Shown here piece after piece: positions 47,893 to 56,988 of a stretch of DNA of 64,000 nt (position 1 is the first letter of the stretch; the number at the start of each line of letters is the position of its first letter). Position numbers and translations under genes: made by a program. Under the pieces are notes generated by a model that did no database searches, was not told the DNA's origin, and was given only the letters and a program-made list of their open reading frames with translations. Origin of the DNA: Bacteroidia bacterium (lineage in GTDB: Bacteria; Bacteroidota; Bacteroidia; Flavobacteriales; Flavobacteriaceae). The DNA lies in NCBI GenBank assembly GCA_030431055.1, contig JAUIJA010000006.1, forward strand, positions 50,506-114,505, read 5' to 3'.

Positions 47893-49176
47893 ATGAAAGA
47901 CATCATATTAAAAGTAGAAAATATATCCAAACAATATCGATTAGGTGTTGTAGGAACAGGTACGCTAAGTCATGATTTAAATCGCTGGTGGCATAAAATT
48001 CGCGGTAAGGAAGATCCCTATTTAAAAGTTGGTGAGGCCAACGATAGAACTTCAAAAGGGAATAGCGAATACGTTTGGGCGCTTCAAGATATTAATTTCG
48101 AAGTTGAACGCGGCGAAGTATTAGGAATTATTGGAAAAAATGGAGCAGGAAAATCTACGTTATTAAAAATCCTATCTAAAGTAACAGCACCTACGACAGG
48201 TTCGATTAAATCTCGTGGTAGAATTGCTTCTTTATTAGAAGTAGGTACGGGCTTTAACCCTGAGCTTACAGGTAGAGAAAATATCTATTTGAATGGAGCT
48301 ATTTTAGGAATGACCAAAAAAGAAATCGCTTCTAAAATTGATGAAATTATTGCGTTTAGTGGTTGCGAACGTTACATAGATACACCAACAAAACGCTATA
48401 GTAGTGGAATGACAGTGCGTTTAGCCTTTGCCGTCGCAGCATTTCTAGAGCCCGAAATACTAGTAGTAGATGAAGTGCTTGCGGTAGGTGATGCCGAGTT
48501 TCAAAAAAAGGCTATTGGTAAAATGCAAGACATTTCAAAAAGCGAAGGGCGAACGGTTTTGTTTGTGAGTCATAATATGGCAGCTGTGAAAAGTTTGTGT
48601 ACCAGAGCTTTAGTGTTTGAAAATGGAAGGGTTAAATATAATGGAAATGTAAATGATGCATTATCTCATTATAGTTCTAATAAGAGTATTTTAAAATATG
48701 ATTTTTTAAATTTTAAGGGTAGAAATGGCAAAGGAAATATTAGAATTGTTGATCTTATTATTAAAGACGAAAACTTAAATAGCATTAAAGATAATTCTTT
48801 GATAATAGGAAAGAAATACGTTTTTGAAATAATTGCTAAAAATTTATCAAATAGTAACAGAAAAATCAATTTTGGTGTTTCAATTTATTCAAGTGATGGC
48901 GCTCTTTTAACGGCTACAGGAAGTGATTTTTTTTTAGAGAAACAAGATATAAAACCTCATGAATCTTTAAGCCTATTTTTTAGAGTAGAAAATTTACCAT
49001 TTACCCATGGTAAATATACAATTAATTTGGCTTGCAATGACATAATGGAAGGTTTACAAGATTTCATTAAAGATTCACTCTTTATTGAAGTTGAAAAACA
49101 ACCGATATTTAATAATAATTTAGATTACCCCAGTAACTCAATATTGATTAAGCATGAATGGTTTAAAAAACAATAA
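47893..49176 (+). CDS. ABC exporter ATPase, Wzt-like with C-terminal substrate domain
   Basis: The 427-residue protein has an ABC ATPase domain (1-260) with Walker A IIGKNGAGKST (Lys87), signature RYSSGMTVRLAF, Walker B EILVVDEVLAVGD and the VSHN switch. After it, residues 270-427 form a separate beta-rich domain (NRKINFGVSIYSSDGALLTA, then HGKYTINLACNDI), like the carbohydrate-binding domain of O9a-type Wzt that recognises a finished chain end. It overlaps the next gene by 23 bases. It is the partner of the Wzm-like permease at 46489. Confidence 0.92.
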   Translation: MKDIILKVENISKQYRLGVVGTGTLSHDLNRWWHKIRGKEDPYLKVGEANDRTSKGNSEYVWALQDINFEVERGEVLGIIGKNGAGKSTLLKILSKVTAPTTGSIKSRGRIASLLEVGTGFNPELTGRENIYLNGAILGMTKKEIASKIDEIIAFSGCERYIDTPTKRYSSGMTVRLAFAVAAFLEPEILVVDEVLAVGDAEFQKKAIGKMQDISKSEGRTVLFVSHNMAAVKSLCTRALVFENGRVKYNGNVNDALSHYSSNKSILKYDFLNFKGRNGKGNIRIVDLIIKDENLNSIKDNSLIIGKKYVFEIIAKNLSNSNRKINFGVSIYSSDGALLTATGSDFFLEKQDIKPHESLSLFFRVENLPFTHGKYTINLACNDIMEGLQDFIKDSLFIEVEKQPIFNNNLDYPSNSILIKHEWFKKQ

Positions 49177-50893
49177 AATTATTGGAATTTCTAGGATAAG
49201 AAATGTAGATTTTATTATAGGTGACTTGCTCGATTATTTAAGTAATTATTTAAGCGGAGTAATTTTATATGATGATGATTCATCAGATAATACTCTAAAT
49301 ATTATTGAAAATCACAGTTTAGTGCTTCATGTTATAAAAAATTCTAAATGGGAAAGTAACAAACAAGTAAGAAAAATAGAAGAAGGTAGACAAAGACAGT
49401 TGCTTTTTGATAAAGCCAAAGAGTTTAATCCTGATTGGATTTATGTTTTTGATGCTGATGAGTTTATATTGTTTGACAGTAAAATAGATTTACAGGATAA
49501 ATTTATAGATTCTTATTTTTTTAGGTTATATGATTATTACATTACTAATGAAGATAAAAATTTAATTTATTCGCAAAGAGAATATATTGGGCCAGAATAT
49601 AGAGAAATTCCTATGTTGTTTAGATCTAGTTTAGATTTAGTTTTTAAAACTAGAGTCCCTACAGGATATAAAAACTTGGCTTATGGTGGAGATGTAAAAC
49701 ATTATGGGAAAGCAATATCAGTGGAAGAGTGGGATAAAAAGTGTAATTACTATATTAATCATTTATTTGAACTACAACCAGGAAATATAGATATAAGTGA
49801 AAAATGGCAAAAAAGAAAAGGAAAAGCCATACACGAGAAAAGTGATTTTCAAAATAAATTGATTAAATGGGAAGATAGAAACCAATTAGGTATTGAACTT
49901 AGTGGTAGTATTGAGAAATTAAATTTAGTAAAATACACCATACTTCTTGCAACTAATCACCTTGATAACTTAGGAGGTAGTGAAACATTTACCTATACCT
50001 TGATTGAAGAACTAAGTAAGTATAAAAATATTGAAGTTGAATACTTTACATTTAAAAAAGGAATCATGTCTAAAAAAATTGAAGATGATTTTAATGTGAA
50101 GTTTATGTCAAAGAATAAATACGATTTAATACTTGCAAATCATTACAATGTTGTTGAAAAATTAAAAAATAAAGGGTTTATTATACAAACTTGCCATAGT
50201 TCAAAAATTTCACTAGAAAAACCAAATAAAAATGCAGATTTATTTGTTTCAATATCACAAGAAATACAAACATTTCTGGCAAAAAATGGGTTTAATAGTA
50301 CTATAATCCTCAATTCAATAAATTTAGAAAAATTTAAACCCGTTAATAAAATAAATAAAAAACTTAGTAAAGTATTAAGTTTATGTCATTCAAAAGAAGC
50401 AAATGATAGAATTAGGTCAATATGCTCAACACTTAATTTAGAATACTTCGAGGCTTATAAATTTAGAAACCCTATATTTGATGTACATAAAATTATTAAT
50501 GAAGTAGATTTAGTTGTAGGGTTAGGGAGATCTGCATATGAAGCAATTTCTTGTGGTAGGCCAGTTGTGATTTACGACTCTAGGAATTATTTTAATTCTT
50601 GTGGAGATGGTTATTTAAAAGATGTTTTAGGTCTGAGTATACAAAATAATTGCTCTGGTAGATATAGTAATAAAATGTATAATGAAGCCGAACTTATCAA
50701 GGAATTTTTAAAATATAATTACGAAGATGGAGATTATTTTAGAGAGTTTTCATTAAAAGAATTAGATGTGCGAAAAAACCTACAGAACTATTTTGAATTA
50801 TATTGGCAAGAAATAGAGAATAGGAAACAAAAAAAAGTATTTAACAGGGTTAAAAAAATTGCCAAAAAAATTGCCAAAAAATTTATAAAATAA
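49154..50893 (+). CDS. Two-domain glycosyltransferase (GT2-like plus GT-B-like)
   Basis: The 579-residue protein appears to be a fusion. Residues 1-250 look like a glycosyltransferase family 2 relative (IIGISRIRNVDFIIGDLLDY, YDDDSSDNTLNII, IYVFDADEFI as the metal-binding motif). Residues 255-550 look like a GT-B enzyme (ILLATNHLDNLGGSETFTYT, VGLGRSAYEAISCGRPVVIY). The C-terminus is a Lys-rich repeat (KKIAKKIAKKFIK). It begins inside the end of wzt, so translation is coupled. Each half could add one sugar of a repeat; this is inferred. Confidence 0.78.
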   Translation: MNGLKNNKIIGISRIRNVDFIIGDLLDYLSNYLSGVILYDDDSSDNTLNIIENHSLVLHVIKNSKWESNKQVRKIEEGRQRQLLFDKAKEFNPDWIYVFDADEFILFDSKIDLQDKFIDSYFFRLYDYYITNEDKNLIYSQREYIGPEYREIPMLFRSSLDLVFKTRVPTGYKNLAYGGDVKHYGKAISVEEWDKKCNYYINHLFELQPGNIDISEKWQKRKGKAIHEKSDFQNKLIKWEDRNQLGIELSGSIEKLNLVKYTILLATNHLDNLGGSETFTYTLIEELSKYKNIEVEYFTFKKGIMSKKIEDDFNVKFMSKNKYDLILANHYNVVEKLKNKGFIIQTCHSSKISLEKPNKNADLFVSISQEIQTFLAKNGFNSTIILNSINLEKFKPVNKINKKLSKVLSLCHSKEANDRIRSICSTLNLEYFEAYKFRNPIFDVHKIINEVDLVVGLGRSAYEAISCGRPVVIYDSRNYFNSCGDGYLKDVLGLSIQNNCSGRYSNKMYNEAELIKEFLKYNYEDGDYFREFSLKELDVRKNLQNYFELYWQEIENRKQKKVFNRVKKIAKKIAKKFIK

Positions 50894-50899
50894 GGTAAG

Positions 50900-51799
50900 A
50901 TGCTAGCAATAATAATTCCTTATTATAAAGATGTTTTCTTTGAACAAACGCTAACTTCTTTAGCGAATCAGACGAATAAAGATTTTGTGGTTTATATAGG
51001 AGATGATGCAAGTCCTTCTAATTGTCTGCCAATTATCAATAAATTTAAAGACAATTTAAATATTAGTTATAAGAGATTTGATCAAAATTTTGGTTCAAAA
51101 TCTTTAGTAAATCAGTGGAAAAGATGTATTTCTTTACTTAAAGATGAAAATTGGTTTATTATTTTAGGAGATGATGATTTACTCGAGGAAAATTATATCG
51201 AATGTTTTTACAATATACAAGAAATTATAAATCAAAGTTCAATTAACTTAGTTAGATATTCAAGTGTTGAAATCGATGATAATAATAAAAAAGTATCAAA
51301 AAAATTCACACACCCAGAATATGAGTTATCTATAGATTCTCTGTTTAGAAAACTTAATGGATCTAATAGAAGTTCACTAAGTGAATATGTTTTTAAAAAC
51401 AGTGAAAATATTACTAATATATTTATAGACTTTCCTAATGCTTATTATTCAGATGATCTTAGTTTGCTATTAGCTACAAATTTTAGAACTATTTATACTG
51501 TTAATGCTTCAATATTTTATTTTCGTAAGGGTAATTATAATTTATCAGGTGTAAATTCTGATTATAAAAAGGCAAACGAGGCAGAATTTTTATTTTATAA
51601 ATATTTATTAAAACATCATAGAGAAAAATTTACAAATTATCAAAAAAAAATATTTTTATTTAAACTGGATAGGCTTTTTATCAGAAATAAGTCAGTGCAA
51701 GTTTTTATATTTGTATTACTAGAAAAAATAAAAATTTTAGATTTTAAAGGTTTAATGTATTTACCTTTATTACTAATTTCTAAAGTTTTTAAAGATTAG
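50900..51799 (+). CDS. Family 2 glycosyltransferase
   Basis: The 299-residue GT-A protein starts LAIIIPYYKDVFFEQTLTSL. It has YIGDDASPSNC for nucleotide binding, and WFIILGDDDLLEENY as the acidic metal-binding motif. No membrane helix is clear except a hydrophobic C-terminal end (LMYLPLLLISKVF). Donor unknown. It is six bases after the two-domain glycosyltransferase gene. Confidence 0.87.
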   Translation: MLAIIIPYYKDVFFEQTLTSLANQTNKDFVVYIGDDASPSNCLPIINKFKDNLNISYKRFDQNFGSKSLVNQWKRCISLLKDENWFIILGDDDLLEENYIECFYNIQEIINQSSINLVRYSSVEIDDNNKKVSKKFTHPEYELSIDSLFRKLNGSNRSSLSEYVFKNSENITNIFIDFPNAYYSDDLSLLLATNFRTIYTVNASIFYFRKGNYNLSGVNSDYKKANEAEFLFYKYLLKHHREKFTNYQKKIFLFKLDRLFIRNKSVQVFIFVLLEKIKILDFKGLMYLPLLLISKVFKD

Positions 51800-51845
51800 T
51801 TTATGAACTTCTTTTTTGATTACCTTTAACTTTAAATAATATAAA

Positions 51846-52955
51846 TTGAAAATTGCAAAAGTATTACTTTCGGAGCAAGCATTACCGAGTCCTTCAATGG
51901 GTTCTTGGACTCAACGTATGGCTTATTTTTTTGAAAGTTCGCATAATATTTTCGATTTTGTAATAAGTACAAGTTCTGCTTTAAAAAGTAATTCAAAAGT
52001 AGAGTTTAAATACGCAAATACTCTAAATTCAAGATTTCAAAGAAAGTTTTTTCCGAAACAAAAATTTAAACATTTTATAAAAGAATTAGATGTAATAGTT
52101 GCTTCACACGATAAAGTTATCGTTTGTGTGATGGATAATGTTAAGCTTAAAAATGAAGTTTCTAATTTCATTGATAAAAATGAGCTTCATAATAAAATCC
52201 GAGTAGTATTTTATAATTGTGGATATTCTTACTTTTTAACGCAGAACCAACATCAAGAGTTTAGCAAAAATTTAGATGAAATTATATTTCTAACTTCTCA
52301 AGCATATCAATTTAATAAAGAACAATATTTAAGTTTTATTCCTGAAGTAACGGTTTTACATAATCCTATCGATAAAACTCAATTTTATCAAATATCAAAA
52401 ACTGAAAAGCAAAACTTACTTCAAAAGCATAGCTTAGAAAACAAAAAAATATATTTATGGTTATCTCATGACCGTCCAAAAAAAGGGTTGTCAATTGTAC
52501 TAAATGCATGGGACGAATGGGCAGTAGATAAAAAAGACGTTCACTTATTAGTTATAGGTACAAATTATACTAAAGAAACAAATAACATTACTTTTTTAGG
52601 AAAAATTCCTTCAAATGCTGTACATGAATATTATAAACTAGCTCATGTTTATTTATTTCCTACACTTTGGCAAGAAGGTTTTGGATTAAGTCTTGCGCAA
52701 GCAATATGCACAGGTTGTTATTGTATAACTTCAGATAATGGAGGAGTTGTAGAATTTATTCAAGAGCAAAATGGCGCTACTATAACAAAACCAAATATTG
52801 TTTCAGAATGGATTTTTGCATTAGAAAAATCATATCAAGAGATTAATAATGGATGGGAAAATACTTCGGCAGGAAACCAAATTATAACTATTGAAGAATG
52901 GGCGAAACAATTTGCATCAATTTTTGTAAAATGGGAACAAAGAATGAAGTTGTAA
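51846..52955 (+). CDS. Family 4 glycosyltransferase with TTG start and altered EX7E motif
   Basis: This is a 369-residue GT-B enzyme. No ATG precedes the conserved N-terminus (KIAKVLLSEQALPSPSMGSW), so I use the TTG at 51846. The donor domain starts KKIYLWLSHDRPKKGLSIVL. The EX7E position reads WQEGFGLSLAQAIC, so the second Glu is replaced by Gln; such variants occur but may alter donor use. It is followed after one base by the AsnB-type gene. Specificity unknown. Confidence 0.82.
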   Translation: MKIAKVLLSEQALPSPSMGSWTQRMAYFFESSHNIFDFVISTSSALKSNSKVEFKYANTLNSRFQRKFFPKQKFKHFIKELDVIVASHDKVIVCVMDNVKLKNEVSNFIDKNELHNKIRVVFYNCGYSYFLTQNQHQEFSKNLDEIIFLTSQAYQFNKEQYLSFIPEVTVLHNPIDKTQFYQISKTEKQNLLQKHSLENKKIYLWLSHDRPKKGLSIVLNAWDEWAVDKKDVHLLVIGTNYTKETNNITFLGKIPSNAVHEYYKLAHVYLFPTLWQEGFGLSLAQAICTGCYCITSDNGGVVEFIQEQNGATITKPNIVSEWIFALEKSYQEINNGWENTSAGNQIITIEEWAKQFASIFVKWEQRMKL

Positions 52956-52956
52956 T

Positions 52957-54831
52957 ATGTGTGGAATAAGCGGAATTATAAAATGGGATAATACATCTGA
53001 AGTAGAAATTCAGCAAGTAAAAGATTCTCTGGTTAAAATGAACTATCGAGGACCAGATTATTCATCTGTTAAGGTTGTTGATAATGCTATTTTAGGTCAT
53101 AATCGTTTAGCAATCTTAGACTTAAACGAGAGGTCAAACCAACCTATGTTTTCAGAAGATGAAAAATTGGCTATTGTTTTTAATGGAGAAATCTATAATT
53201 ATGCAGCAATCAAAGAAGAACTTACAAGAAAAGGATTCACGTTTAAAAGCACTTCTGATACAGAAGTTTTGTTGAAAGGTTATCAATGTTTTGGAAAAAA
53301 TATTTTAAGCAAACTAAGAGGAATGTTTGCTTTTGTAATTTGGGACGGAATTAACAATAAAGTTTTTGCTGCTCGAGATCGTTTTGGTGAAAAACCTTTT
53401 TACTATACTTTAGATTCAGTAAATAATTTTTCATTTGCTTCAAATTTAAGTGGAGTTTTAGCATACTTAAAGAATAAAAAAATAAGTAAACAAGCCGTTT
53501 TTGAGTTGTTCAGTCAGCAATTTATTAGTGAAGATAGTTGTATTTATGAAGGAGTAAAAAAACTTTCTGCTGGACATTATCTTGAAATAACTAAAGAGAA
53601 TGTTTCCTTGCAGAAATATTGGGATGCTAATTATACAGAAAAAATAAATATTTCTTTTGAAGATGCTAAAAAGCAAGTGCATAGGTTATTAAAATCTTCT
53701 GTAGAAGAACAATTGGAAGCAGATGTACCTGTAGGATTGTTTTTAAGCGGAGGAACAGATTCTTCAATTATTGCAGCATTAGCATCAAAAAAGCAAAAAA
53801 ACATTACAGCTTTAACAATGAGTACTCCTGGTAGTAGTGCTTACGATGAATCTGAGGCAGCTGCTTACGTGGCAAAATATTTAGGTATTAATCACAAGAT
53901 AGTACCATTAGACGAAAAATCTGTAAACAATTTACCGAAAATTTTGAAAACTATGGAACCTCTTGCAGATGCTTCGTTGATTCCTAGTATGTCAATAGCA
54001 GGTGAAGCACATAAAGACTTTAAGGTTATGTTGTCTGGTGATGGAGGTGATGAGGTTTTTGGGGGTTATAAAGTTCCCTTACATTATTTAAAGAATGAAT
54101 TTAAAGGAAACTTTTTATCAAAAGAGATTGTTAATAGCGCTTTGCAAAATAACAATTGTATAAATCAATTTTTAAGAGAACGATTAGATGTCGCTAGACT
54201 TTTTAAATGGGGAGGTATAGAGGCATATTTTAGTAGTAAGAATACAACTCAATCGGTAGTTTTAGAAGTTTTAGGAGGGGGTTTTTTTGAAAATAAATCA
54301 TTTTCATATTATAAGCAAGCTCAAAAAGCAACTATAAATCAAGAGGATATATTTTTGTATGCAGGTTTAAAATCTAGCCTACAAAATGACTTTTTGCTTA
54401 AAATGGATAGTGCTAATATGTTGTTTTCAGTTGAATCTAGAGCACCGTTTTTAGATTATAGAATATTAGATTTTACTTCTAAATTAAATATTAGCCAATT
54501 AATGCCTAATGGATTAGATAAAGAAATGCTGAAAAGTATTGGAGCGAATTACATTCCCAAAGAGTTTTTTAACTTGCCAAAAAAAGGTTTTTCAATACCT
54601 TATTATGAATATTTAAAAGGTAGTTGGGGAGATTTGTTAATAAAACTTGTAAAACAGAATATTTCATCTGATTTAGGAATCATTAATGCTTCAAAGGTAG
54701 AAGCCTTAGTGAAAAAATATAAAGCTAAACCAAATTTTAAACTAGGAAAATTATTATACAGTATATTAGTTTTCGAAATTTGGTTGCGTGTTTTTCATTT
54801 AAATCAAGATTTAAAAGAAATAGAATTATAA
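52957..54831 (+). CDS. Asparagine synthase (glutamine-hydrolysing) family amidotransferase
   Basis: The 624-residue protein has the class II glutaminase domain with Cys2 as nucleophile (MCGISGIIKWD), NYRGPDYS, HNRLAILDL and FNGEIYNY, and a synthetase domain with PP-loop LFLSGGTDSSIIAAL (starting near residue 264). It aligns with AsnB throughout, but in O-antigen clusters such genes often amidate uronic acids instead of making free asparagine. The presence of uronic-acid genes in this locus supports that role; both remain possible. The PP-loop has Thr where AsnB usually has Leu or Val. Confidence 0.87.
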   Translation: MCGISGIIKWDNTSEVEIQQVKDSLVKMNYRGPDYSSVKVVDNAILGHNRLAILDLNERSNQPMFSEDEKLAIVFNGEIYNYAAIKEELTRKGFTFKSTSDTEVLLKGYQCFGKNILSKLRGMFAFVIWDGINNKVFAARDRFGEKPFYYTLDSVNNFSFASNLSGVLAYLKNKKISKQAVFELFSQQFISEDSCIYEGVKKLSAGHYLEITKENVSLQKYWDANYTEKINISFEDAKKQVHRLLKSSVEEQLEADVPVGLFLSGGTDSSIIAALASKKQKNITALTMSTPGSSAYDESEAAAYVAKYLGINHKIVPLDEKSVNNLPKILKTMEPLADASLIPSMSIAGEAHKDFKVMLSGDGGDEVFGGYKVPLHYLKNEFKGNFLSKEIVNSALQNNNCINQFLRERLDVARLFKWGGIEAYFSSKNTTQSVVLEVLGGGFFENKSFSYYKQAQKATINQEDIFLYAGLKSSLQNDFLLKMDSANMLFSVESRAPFLDYRILDFTSKLNISQLMPNGLDKEMLKSIGANYIPKEFFNLPKKGFSIPYYEYLKGSWGDLLIKLVKQNISSDLGIINASKVEALVKKYKAKPNFKLGKLLYSILVFEIWLRVFHLNQDLKEIEL

Positions 54832-54834
54832 TTA

Positions 54835-55845
54835 ATAAATAAATCGAATCTATATATTATTGCTGAAGTTGGTCAGGCACACGAAGGAAGTTTAGGGATG
54901 TTGTATTCTTATATAGAGGCATTGGCTGATACTGGAGTAGATGCAATAAAATTTCAAATGCATATTGCTGAAGCAGAAAGTAGTAGCTTTGAGCCTTTTC
55001 GTATCAAATTCTCATTAGAAGATGAAACGAGATATGATTACTGGAAACGGATGAGTTTTACTTTTGAACAATGGCAAGGAATAAAAGAAAAATGTGATGT
55101 TTTAGGAGTAGAGTTTTTGTGTTCTCCTTTTAGTAATGAGGCGGTTAATTGGTTAGAAAAGCTAGGTGTTAAAAGATATAAAATAGGTTCAGGAGAGGTT
55201 AATAATTTATTAATACTTGAAAAAATTTCACGTACTGGTAAGCCTATAATTATTTCATCTGGTATGAGTAATTATGAAGAATTAGATAAAACGGTTGAGT
55301 TTTTAAAAAGACACCAAGTTGATTATTCAATTTTACAATGCACAACATCTTATCCTACAATGCCAGAACAGTATGGTTTTAATGTAATTTCAGAATTGAA
55401 AAATAGATATCATGTTCCAGTAGGCTTTTCAGACCATTCTGCTAGAATTGAAACTTGTATTGCTGCTGTAGCTCAAGGTGCTACAATTTTAGAATTTCAT
55501 GCGGTTTTCGATAGACGTCAATTCGGACCAGATTCAAGTTCGTCTTTAAAAATTGATGAAATTAAAGAATTAGTAATTGCCTCTAGAAATATTTGTCAAG
55601 CAATAGAGAATCCTGTTAACAAAAAAGAAAATGCTAACTTTACTGCGTTGAAAAAAATCTTTGAAAAATCTTTAGCCTTAAACAAAGACTTAAAAAAAGG
55701 TGATGTTATCACTTTTGATGATTTAGAAGCTAAAAAACCAAAAGGTTATGGTATTGAAGCTTCTCGATTTCAGGAAGTAATTGGAAAAAAAATGCGTTGT
55801 GATAAAAAGAAATGGGATTTTTTAAAAGAAGATGATATAGAATAA
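54835..55845 (+). CDS. NeuB-family nonulosonic acid synthase (first copy), start codon abnormal
   Basis: NeuB enzymes condense phosphoenolpyruvate with a 6-carbon amino sugar to make sialic-type acids. The TIM-barrel motifs include IKFQMHIAEAESSSFEPFRI, EFLCSPFSNEAVNWL, YKIGSGEVNN and IISSGMSNYEEL. The C-terminal SAF domain has KKGDVITFDDLEAKKP. The first ATG is at 54898, yet the conserved barrel strand YIIAEVGQAHEGSLGM is encoded in frame upstream of it. Between the asnB stop (54829-54831) and that strand there is no ATG, GTG or TTG. An ATA at 54835 would give the expected N-terminus (336 residues). Either ATA is used, or it is a mutated or misread ATG, or the protein is short. Confidence 0.82.
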   Translation: MNKSNLYIIAEVGQAHEGSLGMLYSYIEALADTGVDAIKFQMHIAEAESSSFEPFRIKFSLEDETRYDYWKRMSFTFEQWQGIKEKCDVLGVEFLCSPFSNEAVNWLEKLGVKRYKIGSGEVNNLLILEKISRTGKPIIISSGMSNYEELDKTVEFLKRHQVDYSILQCTTSYPTMPEQYGFNVISELKNRYHVPVGFSDHSARIETCIAAVAQGATILEFHAVFDRRQFGPDSSSSLKIDEIKELVIASRNICQAIENPVNKKENANFTALKKIFEKSLALNKDLKKGDVITFDDLEAKKPKGYGIEASRFQEVIGKKMRCDKKKWDFLKEDDIE

Positions 55846-56174
55846 TGCAAAATAAAATTAAAAATAGCAAGGATATTTTAGATAATTCAATAAGAATTAA
55901 TGCAGCATGTTCTTTAATTAATAAACACGTATGTGAAAAACATAAGTTTAACGAAGTTTTAATCGCAAGTGAAGACAAAGGATGGTCTTTAAGGGTTAAA
56001 AAAGATAATTTTACCATAGAAAGATCTCTTGAGAGTTATTACTATTTTTTAAAGCGAAATGCAAAACAAAGCATCAAGAGAATAGAAATAGAATCTTTAG
56101 GTTGTGCTGTTTATGAAGATGTTGATGTTCCTAGTTATAGCAAAATCATAATGGTTTTTTTAAACAAATTTTAA
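55845..56174 (+). CDS. Protein of unknown function
   Basis: The 109-residue protein is not recognised. It overlaps the stop of the NeuB homologue by one base (TAATG), so it is translated with it. It has no signal peptide, membrane helix or clear catalytic motif. The N-terminal half looks helical (DILDNSIRINAACSLINKHV), and the C-terminal half alternates (SIKRIEIESLGCAVYEDVDV). The position suggests a role in nonulosonic acid metabolism or transfer, but that is only context. Confidence 0.65.
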   Translation: MQNKIKNSKDILDNSIRINAACSLINKHVCEKHKFNEVLIASEDKGWSLRVKKDNFTIERSLESYYYFLKRNAKQSIKRIEIESLGCAVYEDVDVPSYSKIIMVFLNKF

Positions 56175-56349
56175 TTAATAATCAAGTCGAATATTTTAAT
56201 AATTTTTTAAAATATTAGAGATTATTCATGTCTAAAATAAGAATAAAACGAGAGTTACGTAAAATAAGAAAAAGATAAGAGAACTCTAGTATATTTTGCA
56301 TTTAAAGCGAAATTTTATGTTTTATAAAATAAGTAAACAAAAAGTAATA
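56175..56349 (+). other. Intergenic stretch with a tiny basic ORF
   Basis: At 56228-56278 an ATG opens a 16-codon frame that is almost all Arg, Lys and Ile (SKIRIKRELRKIRKR), probably chance or a gene fragment. An upstream extension of the next gene to ATG 56317 or TTG 56296 is possible. No promoter box with exact consensus is seen. Confidence 0.35.
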
Positions 56350-56988
56350 ATGAAATACAAAGAACAAGCATATTTAACGTATGAGAAATTTTCTAAATTA
56401 GAAGGAAATCAGCATATTGCTAGTGATTATGCGTTAGAATTTATTTTAAAACTAATAAAGGATTTTAAAGTAAAAAATGTATTAGAAGTAGGATTAGGAA
56501 TAGGTGCTATTTGCGATACTGTTTTAAATTATTCTAAGCAAAACAATCTCAAAATTAGTTATACAGGTACAGAAGCAAATGAGTTTTGTTTAAATGCGTT
56601 GCCTAAAAATGTAGATTTATTTAACAATATAAGTTTATATGATGCTGTAAAAAATATTCCTCAAACAAGTACTTACGATTTTATAATTGTAGATGGTGCT
56701 GATGAAGCAACAAAAGAAATTAAAAAACATGTAAAACAAAATACTATTGTTTTTATAGAAGGATGTAGAACAGAACAAGTAGAGGCAATAAAAAAAGTAT
56801 TTCCGTTAGCTATTTATGCTGAAATAATAAGTTGTAAACATCCGCCTAAACACGGCCCTTTTAATCAAAAATGGAGTGGCGGTGGCGGATTGATTTTCGT
56901 AAATCCAAACTTAAAACAAAAAAGATATACTTTATTTCAAAAAATTAATACTTTTTTTAAACGAAGAAAGAGAAAGTTTATAAAATAA
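56350..56988 (+). CDS. Class I methyltransferase-like protein
   Basis: I take the ATG at 56350 (212 residues, MKYKEQAYLTYEKFSKLEGN); ATG 56317 and TTG 56296 would add 11-18 residues of poor quality. The core is a Rossmann fold of the SAM-methyltransferase type: VKNVLEVGLGIGAICDTVL (motif I), YTGTEANEF (motif II) and YDFIIVDGAD (motif IV). The C-terminus is strongly basic. It overlaps neuA by one base. It could methylate a sugar, but the fold alone does not prove methyl transfer. Confidence 0.7.
   Translation: MKYKEQAYLTYEKFSKLEGNQHIASDYALEFILKLIKDFKVKNVLEVGLGIGAICDTVLNYSKQNNLKISYTGTEANEFCLNALPKNVDLFNNISLYDAVKNIPQTSTYDFIIVDGADEATKEIKKHVKQNTIVFIEGCRTEQVEAIKKVFPLAIYAEIISCKHPPKHGPFNQKWSGGGGLIFVNPNLKQKRYTLFQKINTFFKRRKRKFIK

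Noticed and set aside
52957..55845. A single fused asnB-neuB protein, since both are in the same frame
   Set aside because: A TAA stop at 54829-54831 ends asnB at its normal length, and neither family is known to be fused to the other. Only rare readthrough would join them.
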